Shown: positions 26,124-34,665, counted from the first letter of the stretch. The stretch is 64,000 nt of DNA from Halobacillus litoralis (GCF_020524025.1 NZ_JAIVKN010000002.1:744001-808000), one strand, 5' to 3'. Notes: generated by a model not told the origin, from the sequence alone. Numbers and translations: made by a program.

Positions 26124-27284
26124 TTAAGCTTTCTGTAAACTTTCTTCATGTTGTTGAATTGCCTGTTTTATTAAACGGACAGCTTGACTCATTTCTTCTT
26201 CCTCTACAGTTAGTGGAGGGAGAAGGCGCAATACATGTGGACCCGCAACGACTGCCAGCAGTCCTTGTTCCCTTAAAGAATGAACCAGCTGAATGGCTTC
26301 TGTATTTAAGGAGATGCCAATCATCAGTCCCTTCCCACGAACTTCATTGACGCTTGAGTAATCAAGGAGTTCCTCTTCTAACTTTTCTTTGAACTGAGTA
26401 CCTTTTTCATCAACCCGGCTTAGAAAATCAGAAGTGAAAATCTGTTCAAGAGTTGCCTTCACAGCCGCTGAGGCCAGAGGATTTCCACCAAATGTGGATC
26501 CATGAGAACCTGCCGTAAACGTTTCTGCAAGCTCTGCTTTACCAATCATGGCACCGACTGGAAATCCACTTCCTAATCCTTTGGCAGAAGTTACAATATC
26601 TGGACTAAGTCCGTGATGCTGGAAAGCAAATGCCTTTCCAGTTCTTCCAATACCCGTTTGGACCTCATCAATAATTAGTAAGGCTCCTAATTCTCTGCAC
26701 TTTTCTTCTACTGCCTGCAGGAATTCGGTCGTACCGGGAACAACACCACCTTCCCCCTGGATCACCTCTACCATGATCGCTGCTACATGACCATCGTGTA
26801 CCTCCTCAATCGCCTGAACATCATTATAGGGAAAGTATTCAAAGGTTGGCAGCAGCTGGCCAAAGCCTTGATGAATTTTATCCTGTCCCGTCGCACTCAT
26901 TGTCGCAAATGTCCGGCCATGGAAAGACTGTTTGAAAGAGATGATTTTGTCTCTTCCAGTATGCTTTCGTGCTAATTTGATCGCAGCCTCATTTGCTTCT
27001 GCTCCGCTGTTACAGAAAAACACATAATCTAATTCAGCAGCATTACTTAATTTTTCTGCCGCTTGTTCCTGAACAGGAATTTGATACAAATTAGATACAT
27101 GCCACACCTGGTCTAATTGATTCTGGATTGCTTCCTGCACTCTTGGAGGGCGGTGCCCTAAATTACATACAGCAATACCCGATACAAAATCCAGATATTC
27201 TTTCCCCTGATCATCGAACACTTTTGTACCTTCACCGGAAACAATGGTTAAGGGGAAGCGGTTATAAGTAGGGAATAAACTCAT
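26124..27284 (-). CDS. argD: Acetylornithine aminotransferase
   Basis: PLP enzyme that converts N-acetylglutamate semialdehyde to N-acetylornithine. The 386 residues carry the class III aminotransferase motifs: [29 protein letters not shown], the [15 protein letters not shown] loop, [15 protein letters not shown] with the PLP-binding Asp, the Schiff-base Lys in [14 protein letters not shown], and [16 protein letters not shown]. It overlaps argB by four bases. Confidence 0.95.
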   Translation of the reverse strand: MSLFPTYNRFPLTIVSGEGTKVFDDQGKEYLDFVSGIAVCNLGHRPPRVQEAIQNQLDQVWHVSNLYQIPVQEQAAEKLSNAAELDYVFFCNSGAEANEAAIKLARKHTGRDKIISFKQSFHGRTFATMSATGQDKIHQGFGQLLPTFEYFPYNDVQAIEEVHDGHVAAIMVEVIQGEGGVVPGTTEFLQAVEEKCRELGALLIIDEVQTGIGRTGKAFAFQHHGLSPDIVTSAKGLGSGFPVGAMIGKAELAETFTAGSHGSTFGGNPLASAAVKATLEQIFTSDFLSRVDEKGTQFKEKLEEELLDYSSVNEVRGKGLMIGISLNTEAIQLVHSLREQGLLAVVAGPHVLRLLPPLTVEEEEMSQAVRLIKQAIQQHEESLQKA

Positions 27285-28090
27285 TTGATTTTCTCCTTTC
27301 GTTTCGCTCTTATGGAAGTCCCTTTAATCTTATCTTCTTCAACTAAAGCGTCTTCCCCACTGACAATCAAGACCTCCTGCATATGATCAGATAAGGCATC
27401 AACAGCAGACTGCACTTTAGGAATCATCCCCCCGTAGATGATCCCTCCATCAATAAGACTCGAAATTTCTTCTGGAGTCGTATCTTGAATGACTTGATCG
27501 TCTACTAAAATTCCAGGTACATCAGTGACAAACAACAGCTTCTCTGCTTGAACCGCCTTCGCTATAGCCGCAGCTGCAACGTCAGCATTTATATTAACCG
27601 TTTGATGATCATCTGTTTTGCCAAAGGGAGAGACAACCGGGACGTAGTCTCCTTCAAGGAGGTGCTCAAGTAGATCAGCATTCACGTAATCCACTTTACC
27701 CACATAATCGAGTTTCTCACGATTCATATAGGTGGCCCTTAGAAGGGTCGTTTCGGATCCTTTGACTCCTACAGCCTTTACACCATGTTTCGCTAATTCA
27801 CCTGTGATCTGGCCGCTGACCTTGCCTCCGAGAACCATCTCTACAACTTCTAATGTTTCCCTTGTTGTTTTACGAAGTCCCTCATGAAACTCTCCCTCAA
27901 TATTTAACCGTCCCAACAGATCAGTGATTGAAGGTCCGCCTCCATGGACGACGATGCAGCGATAGTGTTTCAGTATATCTTGAAAGCTCGCATAGAAAGA
28001 GGTTGTCAGCTGGTCTAACATGCTGCCTCCAAGTTTAATTACAATGACTGGTTTATGTTCTGTAACTGGCATTGATTTTGATATAGTCAT
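27281..28090 (-). CDS. argB: Acetylglutamate kinase
   Basis: Phosphorylates N-acetylglutamate, the second step of arginine synthesis. The amino-acid-kinase fold is shown by [44 protein letters not shown], the [15 protein letters not shown] segment and [12 protein letters not shown]. It is about 269 residues, some ten more than B. subtilis ArgB, because the first ATG (28090) lies inside the end of argJ; the ATG at 28072 would give a more standard N-terminus but has no ribosome site. The 38-base overlap with argJ implies coupling. Confidence 0.93.
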   Translation of the reverse strand: MTISKSMPVTEHKPVIVIKLGGSMLDQLTTSFYASFQDILKHYRCIVVHGGGPSITDLLGRLNIEGEFHEGLRKTTRETLEVVEMVLGGKVSGQITGELAKHGVKAVGVKGSETTLLRATYMNREKLDYVGKVDYVNADLLEHLLEGDYVPVVSPFGKTDDHQTVNINADVAAAAIAKAVQAEKLLFVTDVPGILVDDQVIQDTTPEEISSLIDGGIIYGGMIPKVQSAVDALSDHMQEVLIVSGEDALVEEDKIKGTSIRAKRKEKIK

Positions 28091-29279
28091 AGGTTAAATC
28101 ACACCCCCATGCTGTCCCTGACCCATCACCTTCACCAAGATGAATGGCAATGGTCACTTCTTCTTTGTCCAGGTCTTCTGTTGCCTGCTCCTCTGAAAAA
28201 GAACAAGGGGTTCCGTTACTAAAGACCAGTTGATCTTCAATATATATATCACAGGCTTCAGCATTCACCTCTGCTTCACTGTGACCAATGGCTCCAACGA
28301 TCCGGCCCCAGTTAGCATCTAAACCATAAACGGCCGTTTTCACTAAGCTGGATCCGACCACTTTCTTTGCTACAATACGCGCTTGTTCATTCGTTTTAGC
28401 TCCTGTGACATTCACTTCAATCAGCTTTGTTGCCCCTTCCCCATCTTTGGCAATCTGCTTTGCCAAATCTTCACATACAAGCTGAAGGGTCGATTGAAAA
28501 GCCCCCCAATCCGGGTGTTCTTCATGTAATTCCGAATGCCCGGCTTCCCCATTAGCAAGAGCCAGTACCATATCATTGGTCGACGTTTCCCCGTCCACTG
28601 TAATTTGATTGAAAGACTTATCAATCGAACGGCTTAATGCTTTTTGGAGAACGTCAGGTTCAATCCTGGCATCTGTTGTAATAAACCCAAGCATGGTTGC
28701 CATATTAGGATGGATCATACCAGATCCTTTAGAAGCTCCCCCGATAGATACCGTTTTCCCATCAATGGTCACTTGATAGCAAGCTGACTTTTGTCTGGTA
28801 TCTGTAGTCAGAATGGCTTGTTGAAAACCTTCCTGTCCATCTTCGGACAAGTCAATCTTTTCGCACCCATATTCGATTTTATCCATAGGCAGCTGCTGTC
28901 CAATTACACCTGTAGAGGCTACCGCTACGAAATGATTGGGAATATCAAACCTTTGGGCAATCATTTCTCTCATGCGATAAGCATTAGCCAGCCCCTCTTC
29001 TCCTGTACAGGCATTGGCTACCGCGCTGTTGACCACAACTCCTTGAATTTTTCCCTGCTTTGCAATACTTTCTTGCGTTACTTTGAGAGGTGGTGCTTGA
29101 AAGTGGCTCTGTGTATACACGGCAGCAGCTGAGGCCGGTGTATCACTCATCACCAAGGCAAAATCTTTCTTACGGTACCTTAATCCACTGTGAATTCCTC
29201 CGGCTCGGTATCCTTTAGGTGTTAATATGGATCCATTTGCTACTTTTTCAATTTGATTCATTTCATCAGCTTGTATCAA
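28053..29279 (-). CDS. argJ: Bifunctional ornithine acetyltransferase/N-acetylglutamate synthase
   Basis: Recycles the acetyl group from N-acetylornithine to glutamate and, in bifunctional forms, also makes N-acetylglutamate from acetyl-CoA. The 408-residue precursor self-cleaves before the Thr of the MATML motif (KGSGMIHPNMATMLGF). Other signatures are GSSLVKTAVYGLDANWGRI and the C-terminal [12 protein letters not shown]. No argA-type gene is in the operon, so the bifunctional role is likely. The start is TTG at 29279 behind GGGAG, with ATG at 29261 as the alternative; it follows argC by 20 bases. Confidence 0.94.
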   Translation of the reverse strand: MIQADEMNQIEKVANGSILTPKGYRAGGIHSGLRYRKKDFALVMSDTPASAAAVYTQSHFQAPPLKVTQESIAKQGKIQGVVVNSAVANACTGEEGLANAYRMREMIAQRFDIPNHFVAVASTGVIGQQLPMDKIEYGCEKIDLSEDGQEGFQQAILTTDTRQKSACYQVTIDGKTVSIGGASKGSGMIHPNMATMLGFITTDARIEPDVLQKALSRSIDKSFNQITVDGETSTNDMVLALANGEAGHSELHEEHPDWGAFQSTLQLVCEDLAKQIAKDGEGATKLIEVNVTGAKTNEQARIVAKKVVGSSLVKTAVYGLDANWGRIVGAIGHSEAEVNAEACDIYIEDQLVFSNGTPCSFSEEQATEDLDKEEVTIAIHLGEGDGSGTAWGCDLTYDYIKINASYRT

Positions 29280-29299
29280 GTCATCTCTCCCTCTCTTCC

Positions 29300-30337
29300 T
29301 TAAGGATAAACAGGTAAAGGTGTGAGCCCTGTTCGTTCATCTACATCAAATAATAGGTTCATATTTTGTACAGCTTGGCTAGCTGCACCTTTCATTAAGT
29401 TATCAATAACACTGACAATCGTGACCCGGTTCGTCCGGGGATCCAGCGTCAACCCAATATCGCAGTAATTCGAACCATATACATCCTTTGTGCATGGATA
29501 GCTCATGTCATCACGAAGTCTGACAAAAGGCTGGTTCCCATAATAAGACATGAAGATTGAACGCAGCTCTTCAAGCGTTTTTTCCTCTGTAAGCTGAAGA
29601 TAGATGGTTGCCATAATCCCTTTTGTCATTGGGACTAAGTGAGTAGAAAAAGTCACGGGTTGAGAGCTTTCATTCCACTCATTCAACTGCTGCTCAATCT
29701 CAGGTATATGCTGGTGTTGATTCACTTTATAAATTTGAAAATTCTCCTGTACATGAGCAAAATGCGTGACAGGATTCGGATTTTTACCGGCACCGGATAC
29801 TCCAGACTTTGCATCAATAACAATGCTCGATGGTTCAGCCAGCCCTTCTTTTACCAACGGACCAAGTCCGAGTAAAGTGGCTGTAGGATAACAGCCGGGG
29901 TTCGCAATAACATGGGCCGATTGAATTTCTTCTTTATTCCATTCCGGCAGTCCGTACACGGCCTCTTTTAACGTTTCCTCTGAAGCAGAAGGCTTTTTGT
30001 ACCAATGCTCATAATCTTTCGCATTCTTCAATCTTAAATCGCCGGAGAGGTCAATAATCCTGGCTTTCCCTCCCCGCAATTGAGGAGTAAGTTTACTAGA
30101 TACGCCTGCAGGTGTCGCTAAAAAAATGACATCCTGTTCCTGTACCATTTTCTCAGGGTCTAAATCTGCTAATCTATGAGATTCTTGATGATCCATTTGT
30201 GGATAAATATCTTCGAAGTATTCTCCTGCTTGAGAAGAAGAATAGAGTGTTAACTCATTGATAAGTGGATGTACAGTCAGAATACGGTATAATTCTATTC
30301 CACCGTATCCGGTCGCTCCAACAATTCCTGCCTTCAA
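29300..30337 (-). CDS. argC: N-acetyl-gamma-glutamyl-phosphate reductase
   Basis: NADPH-dependent reduction of N-acetylglutamyl phosphate to the semialdehyde. The 345 residues open with the Rossmann motif IVGATGYGGIELYR and carry the catalytic Cys in HVIANPGCYPTATLLGLGPL. The start is TTG at 30337, 5 bases past AGGTGAT; no ATG with a ribosome site is available. It is the first gene of the arginine operon, with a clear sigma-A promoter and ARG-box-like sites directly upstream. Confidence 0.95.
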   Translation of the reverse strand: MKAGIVGATGYGGIELYRILTVHPLINELTLYSSSQAGEYFEDIYPQMDHQESHRLADLDPEKMVQEQDVIFLATPAGVSSKLTPQLRGGKARIIDLSGDLRLKNAKDYEHWYKKPSASEETLKEAVYGLPEWNKEEIQSAHVIANPGCYPTATLLGLGPLVKEGLAEPSSIVIDAKSGVSGAGKNPNPVTHFAHVQENFQIYKVNQHQHIPEIEQQLNEWNESSQPVTFSTHLVPMTKGIMATIYLQLTEEKTLEELRSIFMSYYGNQPFVRLRDDMSYPCTKDVYGSNYCDIGLTLDPRTNRVTIVSVIDNLMKGAASQAVQNMNLLFDVDERTGLTPLPVYP

Positions 30338-30352
30338 ACGTGATCACCTCTA

Positions 30353-30415
30353 TGTATAAATATAATAACGTCTGTATATTTACAATATTATTAACCCTTA
30401 AACAGAATCTGTCAA
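30353..30415 (-). promoter_or_regulatory. Arginine operon promoter with ARG-box-like operators
   Basis: On the minus strand TTGACA (30410-30415) is followed after exactly 17 bases by AATAAT (30387-30392), a near-consensus sigma-A promoter. Just downstream lie two ARG-box-like AT-rich dyads, TGTATATTTACA (30373-30384) and TGTATAAATATAA (30353-30365), covering the start site. AhrC/ArgR bound with arginine would block initiation there, as known for the B. subtilis argC promoter. Confidence 0.8.
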
Positions 30416-30823
30416 TAGGTTCCCCCCTTGACTTACTCTTTTTTTTCAGAGAATTATAATGAAATAGATACAAATCATCTTTTTCATATAAATTTGTTAA
30501 ACATTGGTATATATTCGTCATAAGAAAGCCATCAAAATACTCTCATGATAGTAAAAGAAACTCTAATAGAACGGGACTGTTATAGTTATAAAATATGGGG
30601 TTCCGCCTTTTCTCTGCTCAGGTTTATAAAGTGAACGATCTATGTCAGACTAATAAATTCTTGTTACTTTCTTAGTCACATCGCTTAAAACAGCATTGTA
30701 TAAAAAATCTAACCATAATATGAAAAGGATTTTATTTCATAAACCAGCTATTTATCATTGTTCTGTTTTGTGCGAAGTTTACCAGAGCCCTGCGTTTTGT
30801 ATAGTGGGAGTATATATATACCC
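30416..30823. other. Gene-free stretch, no feature recognised
   Basis: About 400 AT-rich bases between the arginine promoter and the DnaA-box cluster. I see no frame with a ribosome site, no terminator-like hairpin and no known RNA motif. It ends with an alternating TATATATATA tract (30811-30820) next to the first DnaA box. Confidence 0.5.
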
Positions 30824-30907
30824 TTATACACATGTGGATAACCCATAAATCTGGTATAACTTGTCTTTTTTATTCACATATGCACACTTTTATACACATC
30901 ATCCACA
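30824..30907. other. DnaA-box cluster outside the origin
   Basis: Four exact matches to the DnaA box TTATNCACA lie within 75 bases: TTATACACA (30824-30832), its neighbour TGTGGATAA (30833-30841, the perfect TTATCCACA on the other strand), TTATTCACA (30870-30878) and TTATACACA (30890-30898). Two one-mismatch boxes, ATATGCACA (30878-30886) and TCATCCACA (30899-30907), fill the gaps. No dnaA, dnaN or other origin gene is near, so this resembles the DnaA-box clusters that titrate DnaA in B. subtilis rather than oriC. Confidence 0.8.
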
Positions 30908-30910
30908 TAA

Positions 30911-30951
30911 AAACTCCCCATGCGCAGCAGGTTCTGCGCATGGGGAGTTTA
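30911..30951 (-). terminator. Strong terminator of the N-hydroxylase gene
   Basis: AAACTCCCCATGCGCAG pairs with CTGCGCATGGGGAGTTT around a 6-base loop; on the minus strand TTTTT follows. It ends directly beside the hydroxylase stop codon. Confidence 0.93.
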
Positions 30952-30952
30952 T

Positions 30953-32260
30953 TTATACAGAAAACGTTTGAAAAATATTTTTCTCGTTCATTGGAAAGAC
31001 TTCACGGCCGACAAGATGATTGATAATCACCTTATTTCGATGAATGGAAAGACCAAGGTTAGTGGATCCAACCCCGTGTGTATGAGAGATTCCGCTGTGA
31101 ACGTATATCTCATTAGACGTTTCTTCATTTTTAACTAAACGATAATCGGCTGTTACTTTATAGCGGCCCTGCTCATCCCACTGAAGAAAATCTGCTAAGT
31201 GGTGAACAAAATCAGGCACATTGGGTTTATAACCGGTTGCAGCAATGACAAGATCACTTTCATGTGTGAACGATTCCTTTTGCTCATTATGAAAACACTC
31301 AAGCGCATATCCACCATCAGTCTTTCGATGGATGTCTTTTACTTCGCTTAATACCCGTAAACCCACATTCAACTCTTCGCGACCGACAGAATACTCATAC
31401 AGCAGGTTATAAATATCATTAATGGTATGATTGCTGATCCCTTTGTAATAAAGTCCCTGTGTCGCAAAAATTTGATCCTTCTGTTCTTGAGGAAGCTGAT
31501 AGAAATAGTTCACGTAATCCGGTGAAAAATGTTCAAGACTCAATTTAGATTCTTCCATAGACTCAAAGCCTGAAGATCGGGTAATCCAATCTAAACGATA
31601 GCCACATTCGCGCTGTTCTTTCAATAATTCACGGAACGTCTCTGCGGCACTTTGACCAGATCCGACAACCGTAATGGACTCAGCATTTCGACATCGCTCC
31701 TGATTGGGAAGGAAATCAGCTGTATGAAACACGCCCTCACCCGATACATCTTGGAAAGAAGAAGGCAGATTAGGGACACTTCCTGTACCCATAATTAAGT
31801 TTTTGGTACGAAGCCACTGCACTTGTCCACTATCTATATCTGTTACTTCTACTTCAAAATAATCATGGCTGTCTTTCTTATGATGGAGGTTCGTCACTCT
31901 CTTTCCAAACCTGCAGCTTTCCAGCTGACGTGCCACCCATTGGCAGTAATCATTGTACTCTCGACGCGGAATATCAAGTCTTTGTAAAAAGTAAAATTGG
32001 TACATCCGCTCGTTTTTACTAATATAGTTGAGAAAGCTGTATGGATTTGTAGGATCTGCCATTGTTACTAAATCAGCAATAAAAGGAACCTGCATTTTGG
32101 TTCCTTCAATCAGCATTCCCGGGTGCCAGTCAAACGTTTGTTGCTGTTCAAAAAATAAGGCTTCCACTTCATCTATCTGGTCCAATAATGCTGCTAAACT
32201 AAGGTTGAAAGGACCCACTCCAACCCCGATCAAATCATGAATTTTCTCTTGTTGTTCCAT
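30953..32260 (-). CDS. L-lysine N6- / L-ornithine N5-monooxygenase (siderophore type)
   Basis: A 435-residue flavin-dependent N-hydroxylase of the IucD/PvdA/SidA family, which uses FAD, NADPH and O2 to make the hydroxylamine of hydroxamate siderophores. Motifs: FAD-binding LIGVGVGPFNLSLAALL, the FDWHPGMLIEGTKMQ region, NADPH-binding ITVVGSGQSAAETFREL, and the C-terminal LVIAATGYKPNVPDFV. Lysine versus ornithine cannot be decided by eye. No NIS synthetase, peptide synthetase or siderophore transporter is in view, so it is solitary here. A long inverted repeat lies just upstream (32275-32301). Confidence 0.85.
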   Translation of the reverse strand: MEQQEKIHDLIGVGVGPFNLSLAALLDQIDEVEALFFEQQQTFDWHPGMLIEGTKMQVPFIADLVTMADPTNPYSFLNYISKNERMYQFYFLQRLDIPRREYNDYCQWVARQLESCRFGKRVTNLHHKKDSHDYFEVEVTDIDSGQVQWLRTKNLIMGTGSVPNLPSSFQDVSGEGVFHTADFLPNQERCRNAESITVVGSGQSAAETFRELLKEQRECGYRLDWITRSSGFESMEESKLSLEHFSPDYVNYFYQLPQEQKDQIFATQGLYYKGISNHTINDIYNLLYEYSVGREELNVGLRVLSEVKDIHRKTDGGYALECFHNEQKESFTHESDLVIAATGYKPNVPDFVHHLADFLQWDEQGRYKVTADYRLVKNEETSNEIYVHSGISHTHGVGSTNLGLSIHRNKVIINHLVGREVFPMNEKNIFQTFSV

Positions 32261-32274
32261 CCTCCACTACTCCT

Positions 32275-32301
32275 TTTCTGAAAAATACACGATTTCAGAA
32301 A
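32275..32301. repeat. Perfect 9-base inverted repeat in a divergent promoter region
   Basis: TTTCTGAAA (32275-32283) and TTTCAGAAA (32293-32301) are exact reverse complements separated by 9 bases. They lie 15-41 bases before the hydroxylase start and 70-97 before the divergent GNAT gene. The layout suits a dimeric repressor operator. It is not a Fur-box sequence. Confidence 0.6.
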
Positions 32302-32371
32302 TCGATGCTCTTCCTCTATGGTATCATAACCACATCATAAGAATCATAGCCAATTGGAAAGGATGATACAT

Positions 32372-32836
32372 GTGGCTCCAATTGAATTAAGGAATGTAGA
32401 AAACCGCGTTCCTTATCTAAACGATTTATTATTAGCTGATGAAGATGAATCTGTTGTAAAAACATATATTAATCAAGGAATCCTGTATGCGATAGCTTTA
32501 GATAAAAAAGAGGTCGGAGTCTGCTTATTTACTTTTCCCACCCCAAAGACCGTGGAGGTAAAAAATATTGCGGTACGGGAAGCCTTTAGAGGCAGGGGAA
32601 TCGGTAAAGAAGTGCTCAAACAAGCTTTCAAGCGGTTTGCTCCTTCACACGAAAAGATGATAGTTGGAACATCCAACTCAAGCATAGATAATATTGCTTT
32701 TTACCAGAAAGCGGGATTTCGATTTCATCACATCAAAAAAGGCTTTTTCTTAAAATACTCAGAACCTTTTTATGAAAACGGGATCCAGGGAGTAGATATG
32801 ATCGTTTTCTGTAAACAGCTCACTGAACTCAAATGA
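32372..32836 (+). CDS. GNAT-family N-acetyltransferase
   Basis: About 154 residues with a single GNAT domain: strand VEVKNIAVREAFRGRGIGKEVLKQA holds the acetyl-CoA motif RGRGIG, then VGTSNSSIDNIAFYQKAGFRFHHIKKGFF with the Asn and Tyr typical of the fold. It resembles YxbD-like N-acetyltransferases. The frame can start at TTG 32354, ATG 32363 or GTG 32372; AAAGGA at 32358-32363 fits only the GTG, 8 bases on. It is divergent from the N-hydroxylase, so a role in acylating the hydroxylated amino acid is conceivable but not shown. Confidence 0.75.
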   Translation: MAPIELRNVENRVPYLNDLLLADEDESVVKTYINQGILYAIALDKKEVGVCLFTFPTPKTVEVKNIAVREAFRGRGIGKEVLKQAFKRFAPSHEKMIVGTSNSSIDNIAFYQKAGFRFHHIKKGFFLKYSEPFYENGIQGVDMIVFCKQLTELK

Positions 32837-33028
32837 ATCCATATGCGATCATACGCACACAAATACTTGTATTTCTAATTAATATAAAGCCTAGATTAAA
32901 TGTAATGCTATTTACGGATAAACTTAGAATTAGGCATAACCTAAAACAAATGGACACTTATATAGTTGAGTCTAAAATATGGGTTTCATAAGACCCACTC
33001 TTATAAATACATATATGGGGATGATTTT

Positions 33029-33664
33029 TTGTCAGGGAAAATGAAATGGACTGTAATTATGTTAGGGGTTTTAACCTCAGTTGTAGTTGGAGCAATTTTA
33101 GGAGTAATACTCCATGATCCTTCAAAAATTAACTTGCTGTCACTTATTATTAATCTAGCAGGGACATTAATTGGGGCATTAGGCGGTGCCTTAGTAGGTG
33201 CAAAGTTAACTAGATTAGAGAATAAGAAATTTAAAACTGAAGAAGAAAAAAAGCAAGATACAGCTGTCTGGAATGCTTTAAGAGATGAAATAGATGTGAA
33301 TTACTCTATCGCTAAAAGATGGTTAGGGAAAATAGAACAGGAATTGGAGCTTATAGAAACAAAAAAGGAAATAGATCTTCACACATTAGAGCCTTTTTAT
33401 GAAAGTTTTTCTGAATACATGAGATTTCACATTCCTATGAAAATAAGAGATGACTATGATTTTTTCAAAGAATTGAGATATATAACTCAAATGTTTTACT
33501 CACTAAACATCCAAGGCCAAAGTAGGCAGAATTACAAAATTAGAACAGTTGGTATGGAAAACACTCTCACAGAATTAGAATCTTATAACAATCTTATTAA
33601 AGAAATGCTAATAGAAGTTATATTCAAAGTTGAAGAAGTAAGATTCAGATCCTACAAAGAATAA
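33029..33664 (+). CDS. AT-rich orphan membrane-anchored helical protein
   Basis: Not recognised. About 211 residues: an N-terminal hydrophobic pair (WTVIMLGVLTSVVVGAILGV and INLLSLIINLAGTLIGALGG), then a charged helical cytoplasmic region with likely coiled coil (KLTRLENKKFKTEEEKKQD) and a long helical tail rich in Glu, Lys and Tyr. Such two-helix plus coiled-coil proteins are often lone cargo of mobile or phage-derived DNA. Base use is visibly AT-richer than its neighbours, which suggests recent transfer. The start is uncertain: TTG 33029 has GGGGAT before it; ATG 33041 is the alternative. Confidence 0.6.
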   Translation: MSGKMKWTVIMLGVLTSVVVGAILGVILHDPSKINLLSLIINLAGTLIGALGGALVGAKLTRLENKKFKTEEEKKQDTAVWNALRDEIDVNYSIAKRWLGKIEQELELIETKKEIDLHTLEPFYESFSEYMRFHIPMKIRDDYDFFKELRYITQMFYSLNIQGQSRQNYKIRTVGMENTLTELESYNNLIKEMLIEVIFKVEEVRFRSYKE

Positions 33665-33780
33665 AACAATTTAATGTACTCATTATAATGAGAGTTGAGC
33701 AAAAAGACCCAATCAAATGAAAAAAATGGTGTATATCCCTTAATTAAGGACGATGAATACTAATATCCACTTTACATTAT

Positions 33781-33817
33781 AAAAATAGCGGAGAACCATA
33801 AGTTCTCCGCTATTTTT
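33781..33817. terminator. Strong bidirectional terminator
   Basis: AAAAATAGCGGAGAAC pairs with GTTCTCCGCTATTTTT around a 5-base loop. It serves the gntR-type gene (minus strand) and possibly the AT-rich gene to the left. Confidence 0.92.
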
Positions 33818-33839
33818 ATTTGTCTGATAACCCAGCCAA

Positions 33840-34550
33840 TTAAGGACGGGAAGCCCGGAGGGTGAATTTATATTCATCGCTTTTAAAGTGGACTTCACTA
33901 TATTCGAAGACGGTTCCGTCCGTAAATACACTATAGGATTGAATTTTCAAAACCGGCATCGTCTCTTCTACTGCCAAGGCTTCTGAGATATCAGGAGGAG
34001 GAAGTACTGGAATAACCTCTTGAAAACTATCTTTAATCTTCATCCCGATTTCTTTTTCAATATAATCATACTTTGATCCTGTCATAATCCCATAAGACAG
34101 ATTAGGGAATAAGGAAACAGGCAGAAAAGTATCTTCAAGCACGTAGGGAATTCCGTCCACAAGCCGCTGCCTCCGCACATAAAATACTTTTTCCCCGTCT
34201 TCTAATTTCAGCACCCTTTTCACATGGGCGGACGGCTCCAGCAGCTGAAAGTCAAGCACCTTGTTGACCGGTTCTTTATCAAGGCTCCTCATTTCCTCAG
34301 TGAAGCTGATTAATTCAAAAATATTATGTTCGATCTTCTGCTCTTTTACATAGGTCCCGCTCCCCTGAACTTTTTCCAACAACCCCTCATCCACAAGCAT
34401 TTTAACGGCCTGCCGGATCGTTACCCTGGATGCGGAATAGCGTTCTGATAAATGGTGCTCCGTGGGAATGGCTTCGCCCGCTTTCCAGTGGCCTTCCTCT
34501 ATTTCTTCTTTTATTTTATGGGCAATTCTTCGATACAAAGGTGCTGCCAT
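33840..34550 (-). CDS. GntR/HutC-family (UTRA) transcriptional regulator of the glv genes
   Basis: A 236-residue regulator. The N-terminal winged helix-turn-helix (PLYRRIAHKIKEEIEEGHWKAGEAIPTEHHLSERYSASRVTIRQAVKMLVDEGLLEKVQGSGTYV, residues ~4-70, abbreviated by family recognition) is GntR type. The C-terminal UTRA domain (~85-235) binds sugar-phosphate-like effectors. It is divergent from glvA-glvC, so it most likely represses them until a phosphorylated alpha-glucoside accumulates. B. subtilis uses an RpiR-type activator (GlvR) at the same operon, so this is a different control design. Confidence 0.85.
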   Translation of the reverse strand: MAAPLYRRIAHKIKEEIEEGHWKAGEAIPTEHHLSERYSASRVTIRQAVKMLVDEGLLEKVQGSGTYVKEQKIEHNIFELISFTEEMRSLDKEPVNKVLDFQLLEPSAHVKRVLKLEDGEKVFYVRRQRLVDGIPYVLEDTFLPVSLFPNLSYGIMTGSKYDYIEKEIGMKIKDSFQEVIPVLPPPDISEALAVEETMPVLKIQSYSVFTDGTVFEYSEVHFKSDEYKFTLRASRP

Positions 34551-34580
34551 GAGTATTCCTCCTGTTTAATCACTATATCT

Positions 34581-34608
34581 ATTATAACGAATCCATAAAA
34601 ATCTGAAA
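34581..34608 (-). promoter_or_regulatory. Promoter of the gntR-type gene
   Basis: On the minus strand TTTCAG (34603-34608) and a perfect TATAAT (34581-34586) are 16 bases apart, ending 31 bases before the gene start. Confidence 0.55.
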
Positions 34609-34612
34609 CATA

Positions 34613-34665
34613 TGTTGACGCTTTCAGTTATATGTATTATATTCGTATTAAGTTAATTTTAATAC
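34613..34665 (+). promoter_or_regulatory. glv promoter with overlapping cre and start-site palindrome
   Basis: TTGACG (34615-34620), 17 bases, then TATATT (34638-34643) form a sigma-A promoter. A cre-like site, TGAAAGCGTCAACA on the minus strand (34613-34626), covers the -35 box, so CcpA would exclude RNA polymerase. A palindrome GTATTAA-N7-TTAATAC (34645-34665) covers the start site and is the best candidate operator for the divergent GntR protein. Confidence 0.8.

Noticed and set aside
30255-30521. 88-codon minus-strand frame over the argC promoter
   Set aside because: It overlaps the argC start, the promoter and the ARG boxes in another frame and has no ribosome site.
30811-30907. Chromosomal replication origin
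   Set aside because: There are DnaA boxes and an AT tract, but no dnaA, dnaN, recF or rpmH neighbours; a titration or regulatory cluster fits better.
32302-32360. Fur box before the N-hydroxylase
   Set aside because: ATGATTCTTATGAT-like words occur, but matches to the 19-base Fur consensus are too few to call.
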